This document shows, piece after piece, positions 26,939-36,065 of a DNA stretch of 64,000 bases. The stretch's first letter is position 1. Every line of letters starts with the position of its first letter. The notes below the pieces were generated by a model. The model worked only from the letters and a program-made list of their open reading frames with translations. It was not told the DNA's origin and ran no database searches. The DNA is taken from contig DASYXT010000135.1 in assembly GCA_035934555.1 (NCBI GenBank), positions 110,781 through 174,780 of the forward strand. The letters are read 5' to 3'. Origin of the DNA: DASYXT01 sp035934555. Its GTDB lineage: Bacteria; Verrucomicrobiota; Verrucomicrobiia; Limisphaerales; UBA8199. Made by a program: the position numbers and the translations under genes.

Positions 26939-28717
26939 ATGCTTCCCCTTATGGATTTATTGCCTTTTGGGAGTTTGCCGCCGCATCGTCCCCGGCGGTT
27001 TATGCCCGCGGAAGCCGACCTCGGCGATTGGGCGCAAATCGAACCGCTTTTTGAGGCCTTGGAGCAACGGGCGCCTCGAGCCAAGGATGTCCCTCTACTT
27101 GAGAGTTGGCTTGTGGACTGGGGCGAACTGAATGCCGCCCTGGACGAGGAAGGCTCCAGGCGCTACATCGCCATGACCTGCCACACCGAGAGCGCCGAGG
27201 CTGAACAGGCCTACCTGCAATTCGTGGAGCAAATCGAACCTCGCGTCAAACCGCGCCAATTCAAGCTCGCTCAACTCTACGTTGCCCATCCCCTCCGCTC
27301 CAAGTTGCCCGCCGACCGCTACGGCGTTCTGGATCGGGATACCAAAGTGCAGGTCGAGTTGTTCCGGCCCGAGAATGTCCCGCTCGAAACCGACGAAGCC
27401 AAGCAAAGCCAGCAATATCAGAAGTTGAGCGGCTCGCTGACCGTTCAGTTCCAGGGCAAGGAGCAAACCCTTGTCCAAATGGGTCGTTACCTCGAAGAGA
27501 TTGATCGGAACCTGCGGCAGCAGGCCTGGGAACTCGTCGCCAATCGCCGCTTGCAGGAAGCCGACAAATTCGAAGCCATTTTTGACCGTCTGGTCGCCTT
27601 GCGCCAGCAAATCGCTGCCAATGCCGGTTTCAACAATTACCGCGATTACGCCTTCCGCAGGCTCGGCCGCTTCGACTACACGCCTGCGGATTGTGAGCGG
27701 TTCCATGAAGCGGTCGAAACCGAGTTGATGCCCGTCGTCCGGCGGTTGCAGGCGCAACGTCGGGATTCGCTTGGGTTTGATACGCTGCGGCCATGGGACC
27801 TGGAAACCGACCCGCTGAGCCGTCCACCGCTCAAGCCGTTCGAGCAGGTGGACAAAATGGTTCACGGCACCGAGCGCATCTTCGAGCGATTGGACTCCGA
27901 GTTGGCCGGCGGGTTCCGCCGCATGGAGAACCTGCGTCTGCTCGATCTGGCCAATCGCAAGGGCAAGGCGCCGGGCGGTTATCAATCCACCCTGGCTGAG
28001 GCGCGCCTGCCGTTCATCTTCATGAACGCCGTGGGAATTCAACGCGACGTTGAAACCATTTTGCACGAGGCCGGGCATGCGTTTCATGCGCTAGCTACGC
28101 GCGAGGAAGACCTCTATCCCTACCGCAGCGCTCCGATTGAATTCTGCGAAGTGGCCTCCATGAGTATGGAACTGTTGGGCAATCAGTTCCTTGAAGAATT
28201 TTATGCGACCCCGGAGGCGAATCGCGCCCGCCGCACTCATCTCGAACGGGTGGTGGGCATCTTCCCCTGGATCGCCACCGTCGATGCTTTCCAACACTGG
28301 GTCTATACGCATCCGGGGCATTCGCGGCAGGAACGCAGCCGCGCCTGGCTGGCGCTCATGGAACGCTTCGGCGGGCAGGTCGATTGGACCGGCTACGAAG
28401 CGGCCCGCGCCAATCTTTGGCACCGCCAGTTGCACATCTTCATCCACGCGTTTTACTACATCGAATACGGCATCGCACAGCTCGGCGCGTTGCAAGTCTG
28501 GGCCAACTCGAAACAGGACCAGGGGCGCGCGCTGCGCCAATACAAACAGGCGCTGGCCTTAGGCGGGTCGCGACCGCTGCCGGAATTATTCCGGGCTGCA
28601 GGGTGCCGGTTTGATTTCAGCCGCCAAACCATTGGCCCGCTGGTTGAGTTGGTAACAAGTGAGTTAGACAGAATGCCGGCTGGCCGTGAACAGCCGCCAG
28701 CGGAGCGCGGACTTTAG
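26939..28717 (+). CDS. M3 family oligoendopeptidase (thimet/PepF-like)
   Basis: With the ATG at 26939 the product has 592 residues; a TTG 36 bp upstream and an ATG 12 bp downstream are alternatives. The M3 zinc site is HEAGH (H376, E377, H380), with the third-ligand region 'EFCEVASMSMELLGNQFL' ~30 residues later. The C-terminal 'HIFIHAFYYIEYGIAQLGALQVW' is typical of the family. The N-terminal helical half includes 'FNNYRDYAFRRLGRFDYTPADC'. It should cleave short peptides in the cytoplasm; no signal peptide is seen. Its stop codon lies inside the left end of the dispersed element at 28702-28808. Confidence 0.93.
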   Translation: MLPLMDLLPFGSLPPHRPRRFMPAEADLGDWAQIEPLFEALEQRAPRAKDVPLLESWLVDWGELNAALDEEGSRRYIAMTCHTESAEAEQAYLQFVEQIEPRVKPRQFKLAQLYVAHPLRSKLPADRYGVLDRDTKVQVELFRPENVPLETDEAKQSQQYQKLSGSLTVQFQGKEQTLVQMGRYLEEIDRNLRQQAWELVANRRLQEADKFEAIFDRLVALRQQIAANAGFNNYRDYAFRRLGRFDYTPADCERFHEAVETELMPVVRRLQAQRRDSLGFDTLRPWDLETDPLSRPPLKPFEQVDKMVHGTERIFERLDSELAGGFRRMENLRLLDLANRKGKAPGGYQSTLAEARLPFIFMNAVGIQRDVETILHEAGHAFHALATREEDLYPYRSAPIEFCEVASMSMELLGNQFLEEFYATPEANRARRTHLERVVGIFPWIATVDAFQHWVYTHPGHSRQERSRAWLALMERFGGQVDWTGYEAARANLWHRQLHIFIHAFYYIEYGIAQLGALQVWANSKQDQGRALRQYKQALALGGSRPLPELFRAAGCRFDFSRQTIGPLVELVTSELDRMPAGREQPPAERGL

Positions 28718-28808
28718 TTCGCAGCAATAATCGAACTGAAGATAGGCAGAATGATCCCCAGCGCGCTTGAGCGCTCGGGCGGTGCTGCGGACAAAAATCC
28801 CGCGCTCC
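28702..28808. repeat. MITE-like ~107-bp element with terminal inverted repeats, copy B
   Basis: It begins GGAGCGCGGACTTTAGTTCG and ends in the near reverse complement (…TGCGGACAAAAATCCCGCGCTCC). The core shares AATCGAACTGAAG with copy A at 9697-9802. It sits between two convergent genes and supplies the stop codon of the M3 peptidase. Confidence 0.7.
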
Positions 28809-28814
28809 CCGCCG

Positions 28815-30176
28815 CTATACCTCTATGCCGTACGCCTTGATCTTATTGTAGAGCGTCTGCCGGCCGATGCCCAACCGCTTGGCGGTCTCGAGCTTGTTCC
28901 CGCCGGTTTCTTTGAGCATCTGCACGATCGCATTGCGCTCGACCCCTTCCAACAGCGTGAAATTGGTATCTGGCGAGTCCTCGGCGCTCAGGCGGGCCTT
29001 CGTAACCGACAGATCCGTGGCGTCCACCTCGTCCCCTTCGGAGAGCAGAACGGCGCGTTGCACCTCATTCTGCAACTGGCGCACATTGCCGGGCCAGTCA
29101 AAGGCCGTCAACCGCTCCACCGCACTCGGCGTGAACCCTTTAATGCCCCGGTTGGCTTGAGCGGAAAATCTTTTCAAAAACGCGTTCGCCAGCGGCATCA
29201 CGTCTTCCCGGCGTTCCCGCAGCGGGGGCAGATATACCGAGATCGCGCTAATCCGGTAAAAAAGGTCCTCGCGGAGTTTCCCGCTTTTGATGGCGTCTTC
29301 CGGCTTGCGGTTGGTCGCCGCCACGATTCGGCAATTGGTCTTATAGGAGGTTTTGCCTCCCACCGGACGGACTTCCTGGTCTTGCAGCACGCGCAACAGT
29401 TTGCTCTGCGTATCAATCGGCATTTCGGAAATCTCATCCAGGAACAGCGTGCCGCCTTCAGCCAGGCGGAAATATCCTTCGCGATCACTGTAAGCGCCGG
29501 TGAACGCCCCTTTGACCGAACCGAACAACTCGCTTTCGATCAGCTCGCGCGGCAGCGCCGCGCAGTTGATTTTGATAATCCGGCCTTTGCTGCGCGGGCT
29601 GAAAGCGTGCACCAGGTCCGCGATGACCTCCTTGCCCGTGCCACTTTCGCCGGTGATCAGAATCGTCACGTCACTGGGCGCAATCCGTTCAACGGTGCGC
29701 ACGACATCGCGCATCGCGCCGCTCTGAAACACCGGCGAGGAATTGCCGCTGATGGTTTCCAGCGCCCGGCGCAGCGTGCTGGCTTCCTCGTTCTGCCGTT
29801 TGTGCTCGATAGCGTTGGTCACATCCGCCAGCAGCTTCTCGGCGTCAAAGTACGCGCCTTTGCGCAGAAAATTAAACGCGCCTTGTTTGGTCGCTTCGAC
29901 CGCCCACGATAACGCCTGCCGATCATCCGGCGCTCCCGTCAGAATGATAACCTGGGTTTCCGGTGCGCGCTTTTTCAGACTCGGCAGCAACTCCAGGCCG
30001 TTCGCGTCGGGCAATTTAACATCCAGCAAGACAATATCGAACGATTCGCGCGCCACCACCTTCTGCAACTCGGCGCCGCTGTCCGCCTCGACAATCTGGT
30101 AGTCCTGCTCCAGCGCGAGCTTGAGCATCTCGCGAAAGTCTTTATCGTCATCTACGATTAGAATTTTGCCCTTCAT
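28815..30176 (-). CDS. NtrC-type sigma-54-dependent response regulator
   Basis: The 453-residue protein contains a receiver (~1-120, D9-D10-D11, phospho-acceptor D52 in 'VLLDVKLPDANG', K near 106), a sigma-54-interacting AAA+ domain (~145-370) and a Fis-type HTH (~405-452, 'LETAKRLGIGRQTLYNKIKAYG'). The AAA+ part has Walker A 'GESGTGKEVIAD', the sigma-54 contact loop GAFTGA, and Walker B 'GGTLFLDEISEMP'. It would activate sigma-54 promoters when phosphorylated. No kinase gene is adjacent. Its ATG overlaps the stop of the glutamine-amidotransferase gene upstream, so the two are co-expressed. Confidence 0.94.
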   Translation of the reverse strand: MKGKILIVDDDKDFREMLKLALEQDYQIVEADSGAELQKVVARESFDIVLLDVKLPDANGLELLPSLKKRAPETQVIILTGAPDDRQALSWAVEATKQGAFNFLRKGAYFDAEKLLADVTNAIEHKRQNEEASTLRRALETISGNSSPVFQSGAMRDVVRTVERIAPSDVTILITGESGTGKEVIADLVHAFSPRSKGRIIKINCAALPRELIESELFGSVKGAFTGAYSDREGYFRLAEGGTLFLDEISEMPIDTQSKLLRVLQDQEVRPVGGKTSYKTNCRIVAATNRKPEDAIKSGKLREDLFYRISAISVYLPPLRERREDVMPLANAFLKRFSAQANRGIKGFTPSAVERLTAFDWPGNVRQLQNEVQRAVLLSEGDEVDATDLSVTKARLSAEDSPDTNFTLLEGVERNAIVQMLKETGGNKLETAKRLGIGRQTLYNKIKAYGIEV

Positions 30177-30943
30177 AATTTATTTCCGCAGTGCCGAGCA
30201 CAGGCCCGGGTAAATGCCGCAAACAACGCCTGGTGCGCCGGGTAACGGTCCGCGAGACGTTCGGGATGGTACTGCACACTGGCCAGCCACGGCAGCCAAC
30301 CAGAACTCTTCAGTTCCAGGCCCTCAACAATTCCATCATCGCTCACGGCGCTGACGCACAACGGCGGCGCTACCCGCCCGACGGCCTGGTGATGCGTGCT
30401 GTTCACACCCAGACTCTGACCGCCGGTGATAATGGCCAGCAAGCTCCCGACTGTCAACCGAACTTCATGCACCACCTCGCTGCGCCGATCCGACCGCCTA
30501 TGGTCCAGCGCCCCGGGCTTTTGTCGCGGGATATCGGCCATCAGCGTCCCTCCCAGCGCGACGTTGAGTATTTGGTGGCCGCGGCATATTGCCAGCAACG
30601 GTTTGCGTTGCCGAAACACCTCCGCAATCAGCAGCAACTCGCGCAAATCTCGCGCGCCCCCGTCGGGCGTCACCCCCACTGTTTTGCGCACACTTCGCGG
30701 CAACCGGGCCCCATACAACCGCGGCTCGACATCATCCCCGCCGGTTAACATCACTCCCTGGCAGCTCCGCACAGCCTCGGCGATCAACTCAGCCGAGGTG
30801 GTCGCCGGCAGCGCCAGCGGCAACCCGCCGGCCGCCATCAACGACTCCTGATACCGATTCGAGAGATTAATCGAAAAATCGTTATGTTCTCGGCCCTTCG
30901 GCTGAACATCGGGCGAAACCAGAATAAGCGGCGGCCGGCTCAT
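30173..30943 (-). CDS. Class-I glutamine amidotransferase-like hydrolase (peptidase C26, PuuD-like)
   Basis: The 256-residue protein opens 'PPLILVSPDVQPKG' and has the family signature 'GVMLTGGDDVEPRLYGA' (~78-94), the nucleophile Cys in 'LLAICRGHQILNVALGGTL' (C near 118), and the catalytic His in 'WLPWLASVQYHPE' (H near 226). The family includes gamma-glutamyl-GABA hydrolase PuuD and related gamma-glutamyl hydrolases; the substrate here is not determined. Its stop overlaps the start of the NtrC-type regulator by four bases (ATGA), a pairing that suggests linked regulation of nitrogen metabolism. Confidence 0.88.
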   Translation of the reverse strand: MSRPPLILVSPDVQPKGREHNDFSINLSNRYQESLMAAGGLPLALPATTSAELIAEAVRSCQGVMLTGGDDVEPRLYGARLPRSVRKTVGVTPDGGARDLRELLLIAEVFRQRKPLLAICRGHQILNVALGGTLMADIPRQKPGALDHRRSDRRSEVVHEVRLTVGSLLAIITGGQSLGVNSTHHQAVGRVAPPLCVSAVSDDGIVEGLELKSSGWLPWLASVQYHPERLADRYPAHQALFAAFTRACARHCGNKL

Positions 30944-31032
30944 CGCGCCCGGGAAGGTAGGAAAGCCTCAACAAGATGCCAGCAAAAAGCGGCCAAACAG
31001 AACGGTGCCATATGGCCGCGCCGTCCCAAACC

Positions 31033-34000
31033 CTATGGCGACCGTACCCGGTAAAACCGCAGCGTGCCGCTCTTCGCGTTTGGATCGTTGAACTGAAAGT
31101 GCCCGGAGCCGGGCGGGATTTCCAGCGCCGGGCCCAGCTCCGACCAGGTATTGACTGGCAGGACGATGTTCGTGCTGGCCAGGATCGTGAAGCTCCCACC
31201 AGGCAAGTTAGTGAAGGTAAAGCCAAACGAACCATTCCCCAACAGGCTTGCACCCATCAGTAACGCCGGGCTGCTTGCGAACTGTAATTCCACCGCGCCG
31301 ATATCCACGTGCCCACCCGACCGCCGCGAGAACCCGCGTTGGTCAGTCGTCAGGCCGGCCGCGGCGGCAATCGCATCGCTGCCTGCGTCCACCGCTGGCG
31401 AACCCGGCCCGGGCGGCAGCGTCTCCGTCGGTCCGCCGTACTCGCCCAGCGACGCCACAGCCGGATTGTTAATCCCGACCCTGTTGCCGTTCACTCCGTT
31501 CACCAGCCCGCCGCCCGCGCCCACGAGATTATACGCGCTGCCGGGGTCAACCGTGCCGGTAATGTCACCCGGCGCGCCTCCGGAACTGTTCCCCGATACG
31601 ATGCTGTTATAGAGCCCCACCACCGTCCCGCCGCCGCCCGGCTGCAGGTAAATCGCTCCCGGCTGGCCCGCTCCCGTCACGGTATTATTCACCACGGTGC
31701 AGTTGGTCAGGAACGCCGCCGCAGTCAGTCCGACAGCGGATTGCACCGTTAGAGCGGAAGCCGTACCGCCGCCGGCGGTATTGCCGCTGATGGTTGAATT
31801 GACCGCTGCCAACGCAGTGTAGGAGTTTGCGGCGTTGATCCGCATCGCGTCTCCTCCGGCTCCGCTATTGCCACTTATGGTCGAGTTCAACAACGTGCAC
31901 GGCTGGTCCTGGACATAAATGCCCGAGCAATTGTCGCAACTGTTGCCGGATACCGTCGTCTGGTTCAGCGTTAGCGAACCAAACGCTGCCGCCAGCCCGC
32001 CCGCGGTGCCGCCGCATTGGTTGCCCACCAACTGGCAGCCGTTCATCGTCAGGTTGCCGAACGAGACCATTCCCCCACCGAAACCCGACGCGGAGTAGCC
32101 GTTGGCGATCTTTAGAGAGGTGAGAACGACATTCGCGCCGCTTCCCACCGTCAGCACCTGGGAGTTATGGTTGCCACTAATCTCAACTCGGTTCGATAGC
32201 GTCGAGGCGTCAATGGTGACGTCTTGATTCAACACCACCGGGCCGCTCGTCAGCAGGATGCTCTGGCCGGCCAGGCTCGGCGCGAAAACAATCGTCGAGC
32301 TATTCGTGCCGTAGCTGACCGCATAACGCAACGAACCATAACCCGCGTCAGCTAACGTGAATACATAAGGAACAACACCGGCCTCAACCGCGCCGATATC
32401 GACGGAATCGCCCGCCACGCGGGGAAAGCCTGGCCCGCGTTGATCGTACGGCAGGCCGGCCGCCAGGCTCGTCACACCCGCATCAATCGCCGGCGAGCCG
32501 ATTTGCGGCAGCAACGTCAGCGTTGGGCCGCCGTTGTCAGCCAACGGCCCCAGCATGGGATCGGTCGCGACCAGCGAACCGGCACCGATCAACGTTCCCG
32601 CATTCCCCAGGTTCTCAACGATATTCGAACCGCCAGCCGAAACCGTGCTGCCGCTCCAGTTGTAAATGTCCTGGCCAGCGTTGCCGGCAACGATGCTGTT
32701 CGTCAGGTTCACCTGGCTCAAATAGTTGTCGATGCCGGCGCCGGCGCCGCTGGCGCTGTTGCCGGCAAACGTGCATTGCAACAGCGAGAGCGTCGCGCTG
32801 TACGGATTATCAATCGCCCCGCCATTGCCCGAAAATGCGGTATTGCCGTAAAACGTCGAGTTCAGCAGCAGGCACGCGCCGCGGTTATCGATCGCGCCGG
32901 CGAACCCGGCGGAATTGCTCACTACAGCGCAGCCCGACAAAAACAACGCTCCGTCATTTTCGATCGCGCCACCCGCGACACTGCTGTCACCCCCGTTTCC
33001 GGCCAGTGTGCAGTTGCTTAGGGTGAGCGTCCCGGAGTTGGCGATCGCCCCGCCCCAGTTGGCGTTCGTCGTAAAACCGTTGGTCAAGACAAGCCCGGCC
33101 AACGTCGCGTTGACGCCGCCGGGGATGCTGAAGATGCGTGAAGCGTGATTCCCATTAATCCGCGCCGCATTGGCCAGCGCCGAACCGTCCAGGGTCAGGC
33201 TCACATTCAGAGCAATCTCACCGCTGGTAATCGTGATGGTCTGGCCCGACAGCAGCGGGTCGAACGTGATCACCGACCCGGGCGCAGCCGACGCGACCGC
33301 CTGGCGCAGCGAACCGGGGCCGCTGTCATTCATCGTGTAAACCATGGTTGCCGAAGCATCTGAAGCATTGCCGTTGGCGACCACCTGGACCAAATTCGCC
33401 GGCGAAGCCCCGGGTGGAATCGCGCAATCGGTGCTCACCACCGCGTTGCCGGTCATCACGCTGGTCCGGCTCCAGTTGTAGGTCCGACCATAACGCACAT
33501 TGCCGTAGATATCGATGAAGCGTACCAGGGGAAAATTGCTGTCCATCTGCTCGTCATCCCCGTACGCGGCCCCTTCGCACAAGCCGTTGAACAGCGTGCC
33601 GGCCAGGTGCAGCGAGCCATCCCGGTTGGTCGTTATGGCGCTGATGACCGGTTTGCCGGCCGCCAGCGCGGCGCCGTCGGGCTGATAGACATAAAAATCC
33701 GTCTGGCGGTGCCCGAAAAGAATCGTGCCGTCGGGCAGCTCGCACATGAGCGCCGCAAACGCCACGTCCGCCAGCGTACTGCCCCCGCCGGGCGCAGTCA
33801 CCTGGGTGAAACTATTGGCCACATAGTCGTACTCGTAGAAACTGATTGGGGAGTTATAGATGTGATTGGTCGCGTAGGGCGCCTGGCACACCGCGCAAAG
33901 TATCTTCCCGTTGACCAGCATCGCCGCTGGAGCATCCGGCATTCCCTGGCTGTTCGGAAAATCCGGGCCCGCCGCCCAACTCCCCGGACTTGTGCCGCCC

Positions 34001-34824
34001 GACGGCGTGTAAATGGCCGTGTGCCCGGTCCCGCCGAAAAAGATCGCCTTGCCGTTGGGCAGGAGCAAGCCCGGTCCTTCCTCGATTCCGTAAGAATCAT
34101 ATAGAGCGACTGGCACATTGGCATCGCTCACCCACGTATTGGACGCGGGGATGTACCGCTCCGCGGTGGTTGTCGCCCCATCAACCGTTAGAATGCTGTC
34201 GTCGGGCAATTTGACCCAGGAGGCCTCCGCCTGGTCAGGGTAAGCGCGGCGCACGGTTTGCGGGCCTGCTGCCCACGTGTCTGACACCGGATTAAACAGC
34301 ATCGTCGCGCCAAACGCATTGCCCGCGACCGGCGCGACCAGCACTTGCCCATTGGCTGCGATTTTCGCGATCGCATCGGAAAACCCCTGGTTCTCGCCCA
34401 CTTCCGGCGAACCCAGCGTGGGATTGAGCAGACTCGTGGGCACCGCAACCACCGTCCAGGTGTTTGCCACCGGATCATAAACCTCCGCCGTCGCTTTGCC
34501 GGTCCCGTACTCGCCCCCCGCCACCAGGACCCGCCCGTCCTGCAGTACCACGGAAGCGAAATCCAGCCGCGTATAGTGCATCGTCGCCATGTTGGTCCAG
34601 GTACCGTTCACATAGCTGCCGTGGAGGTCCGGCACCAACCGATACCACCCCTGCCCATAACCATACGGGTTGGCTTCCGCCATTATCGTCCCGTCCGACA
34701 GCGGCAGAAAATGGCCTGCCGGACCCGGCGCCGCATGCGCCAGCGGCACCCAAGTCCCCGCGGCACCGCAGGAACACGTGACCGCCAACCACCCAATCAA
34801 ACCGAATAAGCGGGAGTAGTTCAT
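31033..34824 (-). CDS. Secreted Kelch / beta-helix protein with choice-of-anchor-type repeats
   Basis: The 1263-residue protein has a signal peptide (~1-22). A Kelch-type propeller and early-set domain (~22-490) follow, very similar to the N-terminus of the gene at 5922-9551: both have 'GSYVNGTWT', 'VAGGEYGTGKxxAE', 'GDDxQMDSNxPLIR'-like strings. Residues ~500-1160 form parallel beta-helix repeats with two 'GSLRxAV...ITFDPLLSGQTI' start signatures and many 'CTLxGNxxxxxGGAI' turns, ending in 'DQRGFSRRSGGHVDIGAVELQ', typical of choice-of-anchor Q proteins. The C-terminal ~95 residues end 'GTLRFYRVRSP'. It is likely a surface or secreted protein; I see no catalytic site. Confidence 0.85.
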   Translation of the reverse strand: MNYSRLFGLIGWLAVTCSCGAAGTWVPLAHAAPGPAGHFLPLSDGTIMAEANPYGYGQGWYRLVPDLHGSYVNGTWTNMATMHYTRLDFASVVLQDGRVLVAGGEYGTGKATAEVYDPVANTWTVVAVPTSLLNPTLGSPEVGENQGFSDAIAKIAANGQVLVAPVAGNAFGATMLFNPVSDTWAAGPQTVRRAYPDQAEASWVKLPDDSILTVDGATTTAERYIPASNTWVSDANVPVALYDSYGIEEGPGLLLPNGKAIFFGGTGHTAIYTPSGGTSPGSWAAGPDFPNSQGMPDAPAAMLVNGKILCAVCQAPYATNHIYNSPISFYEYDYVANSFTQVTAPGGGSTLADVAFAALMCELPDGTILFGHRQTDFYVYQPDGAALAAGKPVISAITTNRDGSLHLAGTLFNGLCEGAAYGDDEQMDSNFPLVRFIDIYGNVRYGRTYNWSRTSVMTGNAVVSTDCAIPPGASPANLVQVVANGNASDASATMVYTMNDSGPGSLRQAVASAAPGSVITFDPLLSGQTITITSGEIALNVSLTLDGSALANAARINGNHASRIFSIPGGVNATLAGLVLTNGFTTNANWGGAIANSGTLTLSNCTLAGNGGDSSVAGGAIENDGALFLSGCAVVSNSAGFAGAIDNRGACLLLNSTFYGNTAFSGNGGAIDNPYSATLSLLQCTFAGNSASGAGAGIDNYLSQVNLTNSIVAGNAGQDIYNWSGSTVSAGGSNIVENLGNAGTLIGAGSLVATDPMLGPLADNGGPTLTLLPQIGSPAIDAGVTSLAAGLPYDQRGPGFPRVAGDSVDIGAVEAGVVPYVFTLADAGYGSLRYAVSYGTNSSTIVFAPSLAGQSILLTSGPVVLNQDVTIDASTLSNRVEISGNHNSQVLTVGSGANVVLTSLKIANGYSASGFGGGMVSFGNLTMNGCQLVGNQCGGTAGGLAAAFGSLTLNQTTVSGNSCDNCSGIYVQDQPCTLLNSTISGNSGAGGDAMRINAANSYTALAAVNSTISGNTAGGGTASALTVQSAVGLTAAAFLTNCTVVNNTVTGAGQPGAIYLQPGGGGTVVGLYNSIVSGNSSGGAPGDITGTVDPGSAYNLVGAGGGLVNGVNGNRVGINNPAVASLGEYGGPTETLPPGPGSPAVDAGSDAIAAAAGLTTDQRGFSRRSGGHVDIGAVELQFASSPALLMGASLLGNGSFGFTFTNLPGGSFTILASTNIVLPVNTWSELGPALEIPPGSGHFQFNDPNAKSGTLRFYRVRSP

Positions 34825-34833
34825 AAACTGGGA

Positions 34834-34986
34834 TTAACGCACCCTGGACGACCAGAGGATGAAAGCGGCGATGGCGCCGGCCAGGACCAGGCCGCCGGTA
34901 ATCGTAAGCACCAGGCGCTCTAATTTGAGCCGCCGCTCCCAACGCGTACAATCGGGGAACAGCTTTTTGCTCAGATCAAAGGGCAT
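34834..34986 (-). CDS. Very small single-pass membrane protein
   Basis: An ATG at 34986 opens 50 codons ending in TAA at 34834, nine bases before the Kelch/beta-helix start. The peptide begins MPFDLSKKLFPDCTRWERRL, has a charged amphipathic segment, then one clear membrane helix ('LVLTITGGLVLAGAIAAFILW', ~27-47) and a basic end (SSRVR). The layout (cytoplasmic charged N-terminus, single helix) and the tight spacing support a real small gene in an operon with the secreted protein. There is no good Shine-Dalgarno sequence and no family I recognise. Confidence 0.55.
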   Translation of the reverse strand: MPFDLSKKLFPDCTRWERRLKLERLVLTITGGLVLAGAIAAFILWSSRVR

Positions 34987-35108
34987 GGGAGGCTTTTAAG
35001 GAGCTGGGCCTAAAGAAGCAAGAAAAATGCTTTGAACAAATTACGCTACTGCTGCGTCTAATTTGCACCCCCAGCGTCGGCAACTCGATGCTGCCTCCAA
35101 CCCCCATG

Positions 35109-35134
35109 GGCCAGCCGGGGATATGGGGCTGGCC
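35109..35134. repeat. GC-rich hairpin between small genes
   Basis: GGCCAGCC (35109-35116) and GGCTGGCC (35127-35134) form a perfect 8-bp stem with a 10-nt loop. It lies ~85 bp beyond the stop of the 90-residue gene on the minus strand and has no T-run. It may be a terminator-like or processing structure. Confidence 0.45.
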
Positions 35135-35217
35135 TCTCGAAAATCTCGCTGGCCCCCGTCGCTTATCAATCACTCCTCGCAACGGCGCATCACCACGCCA
35201 CCATTCCCTTTTCGCTT

Positions 35218-35490
35218 TTAGGCCACCGGCGCGTCAGGAAACCTTTCGCGGATGGTCTGCTTCACACGCGTCTCCTCCTCCGGCCGGAAGCGGCGGCGAT
35301 TAATGCTGCGGTGCAATGCATCCAGCAGCTTGAGCCAGTCTTCCAGCGGTGGGTCGGAAATGCGCTGCCAACGATCGTAACGCTTCTCGCGTGCGAAGAA
35401 AATCCAATCGCGCCCAACGTGCTGCGCATACACTTGCAGCTTCACGCCCTCGTCGGTGACACGTTTCCAACTAATCTCGGCTTTCGGCAT
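35218..35490 (-). CDS. Conserved-looking hypothetical protein, 90 residues
   Basis: The protein begins MPKAEISWKRVTDEGVKLQV and is highly charged, with aromatic-rich 'HVGRDWIFFAREKRYDRWQRI' in the middle, 'EDWLKLLDALHRSINRRRFRPEEE' later, and 'TIRERFPDAPVA' at the end. It is probably cytoplasmic and small alpha/beta. I do not recognise a named family. It starts 12 bp after the ispF stop on the same strand and is likely co-transcribed with it. Confidence 0.7.
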   Translation of the reverse strand: MPKAEISWKRVTDEGVKLQVYAQHVGRDWIFFAREKRYDRWQRISDPPLEDWLKLLDALHRSINRRRFRPEEETRVKQTIRERFPDAPVA

Positions 35491-35502
35491 AGTCGGGCAA
35501 GC

Positions 35503-35979
35503 TCAGGGCAAATCAACGCTGGCCACCGCCATCGCCGCGATTCCCTCTTCCCGGCCCAGGAATCCCAGGTGCTCGTTGGTGGTCGCTTTGACGCCCACGC
35601 AGCGAACCGGGATTTCCAGCGCCGCCGCAATATGCGCTTTCATCGCCGCCGCGTGCGGGATGATCTTCGGCGCCTGGGCAATCACCGTCGCATCCACGTT
35701 GATTAACTTGCCCTGGCGCGCGCTGACCAATTGGCTCGCCTCGCGCAAAAAAATCCGGCTGGGCACTCCGCGCCAACGCGGGTCGGTGTTGGGAAAGAAA
35801 TGGCCGATATCGCTCTCGCCCAGCGCGCCAAGAATCGCGTCACAAATCGCGTGCATCAGCACATCGGCGTCCGAATGGCCTTCAAGCCCCTTGGAATGCG
35901 CCAACTCGACGCCGCCCAGGATAAGCTTGCGCCCCGGCACCAACGCGTGAACGTCATAGCCAATCCCCACATGAACCAT
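35503..35979 (-). CDS. ispF: 2-C-methyl-D-erythritol 2,4-cyclodiphosphate synthase
   Basis: At 158 residues it has full IspF length. The metal site is D9-x-H11 in 'GIGYDVHALVPGRKLILGGVEL', with a further His in 'GLEGHSDADVLMHAICDAILGALGESDIGHFFPNTD' (residues ~33-68). The 'DATVIAQAPKIIPH' and 'VGVKATTNEHLGFLGREEGIAAMA' segments are also family-typical. It catalyses the fifth step of the MEP isoprenoid pathway, so this organism uses the non-mevalonate route. It is divergent from the HU-hisS operon. Confidence 0.97.
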   Translation of the reverse strand: MVHVGIGYDVHALVPGRKLILGGVELAHSKGLEGHSDADVLMHAICDAILGALGESDIGHFFPNTDPRWRGVPSRIFLREASQLVSARQGKLINVDATVIAQAPKIIPHAAAMKAHIAAALEIPVRCVGVKATTNEHLGFLGREEGIAAMAVASVDLP

Positions 35980-36065
35980 GCGCTAACTATAAGATCGTGA
36001 GCCGCAACGACAAGCACTTTTCCCCCCAACTGCTTCGAACGTGTTATTAGTCACGATTTCTGCGC

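Noticed and set aside
28767..29912. 381-codon plus-strand frame
   Set aside because: Antisense to the NtrC-type regulator; no domain signature.
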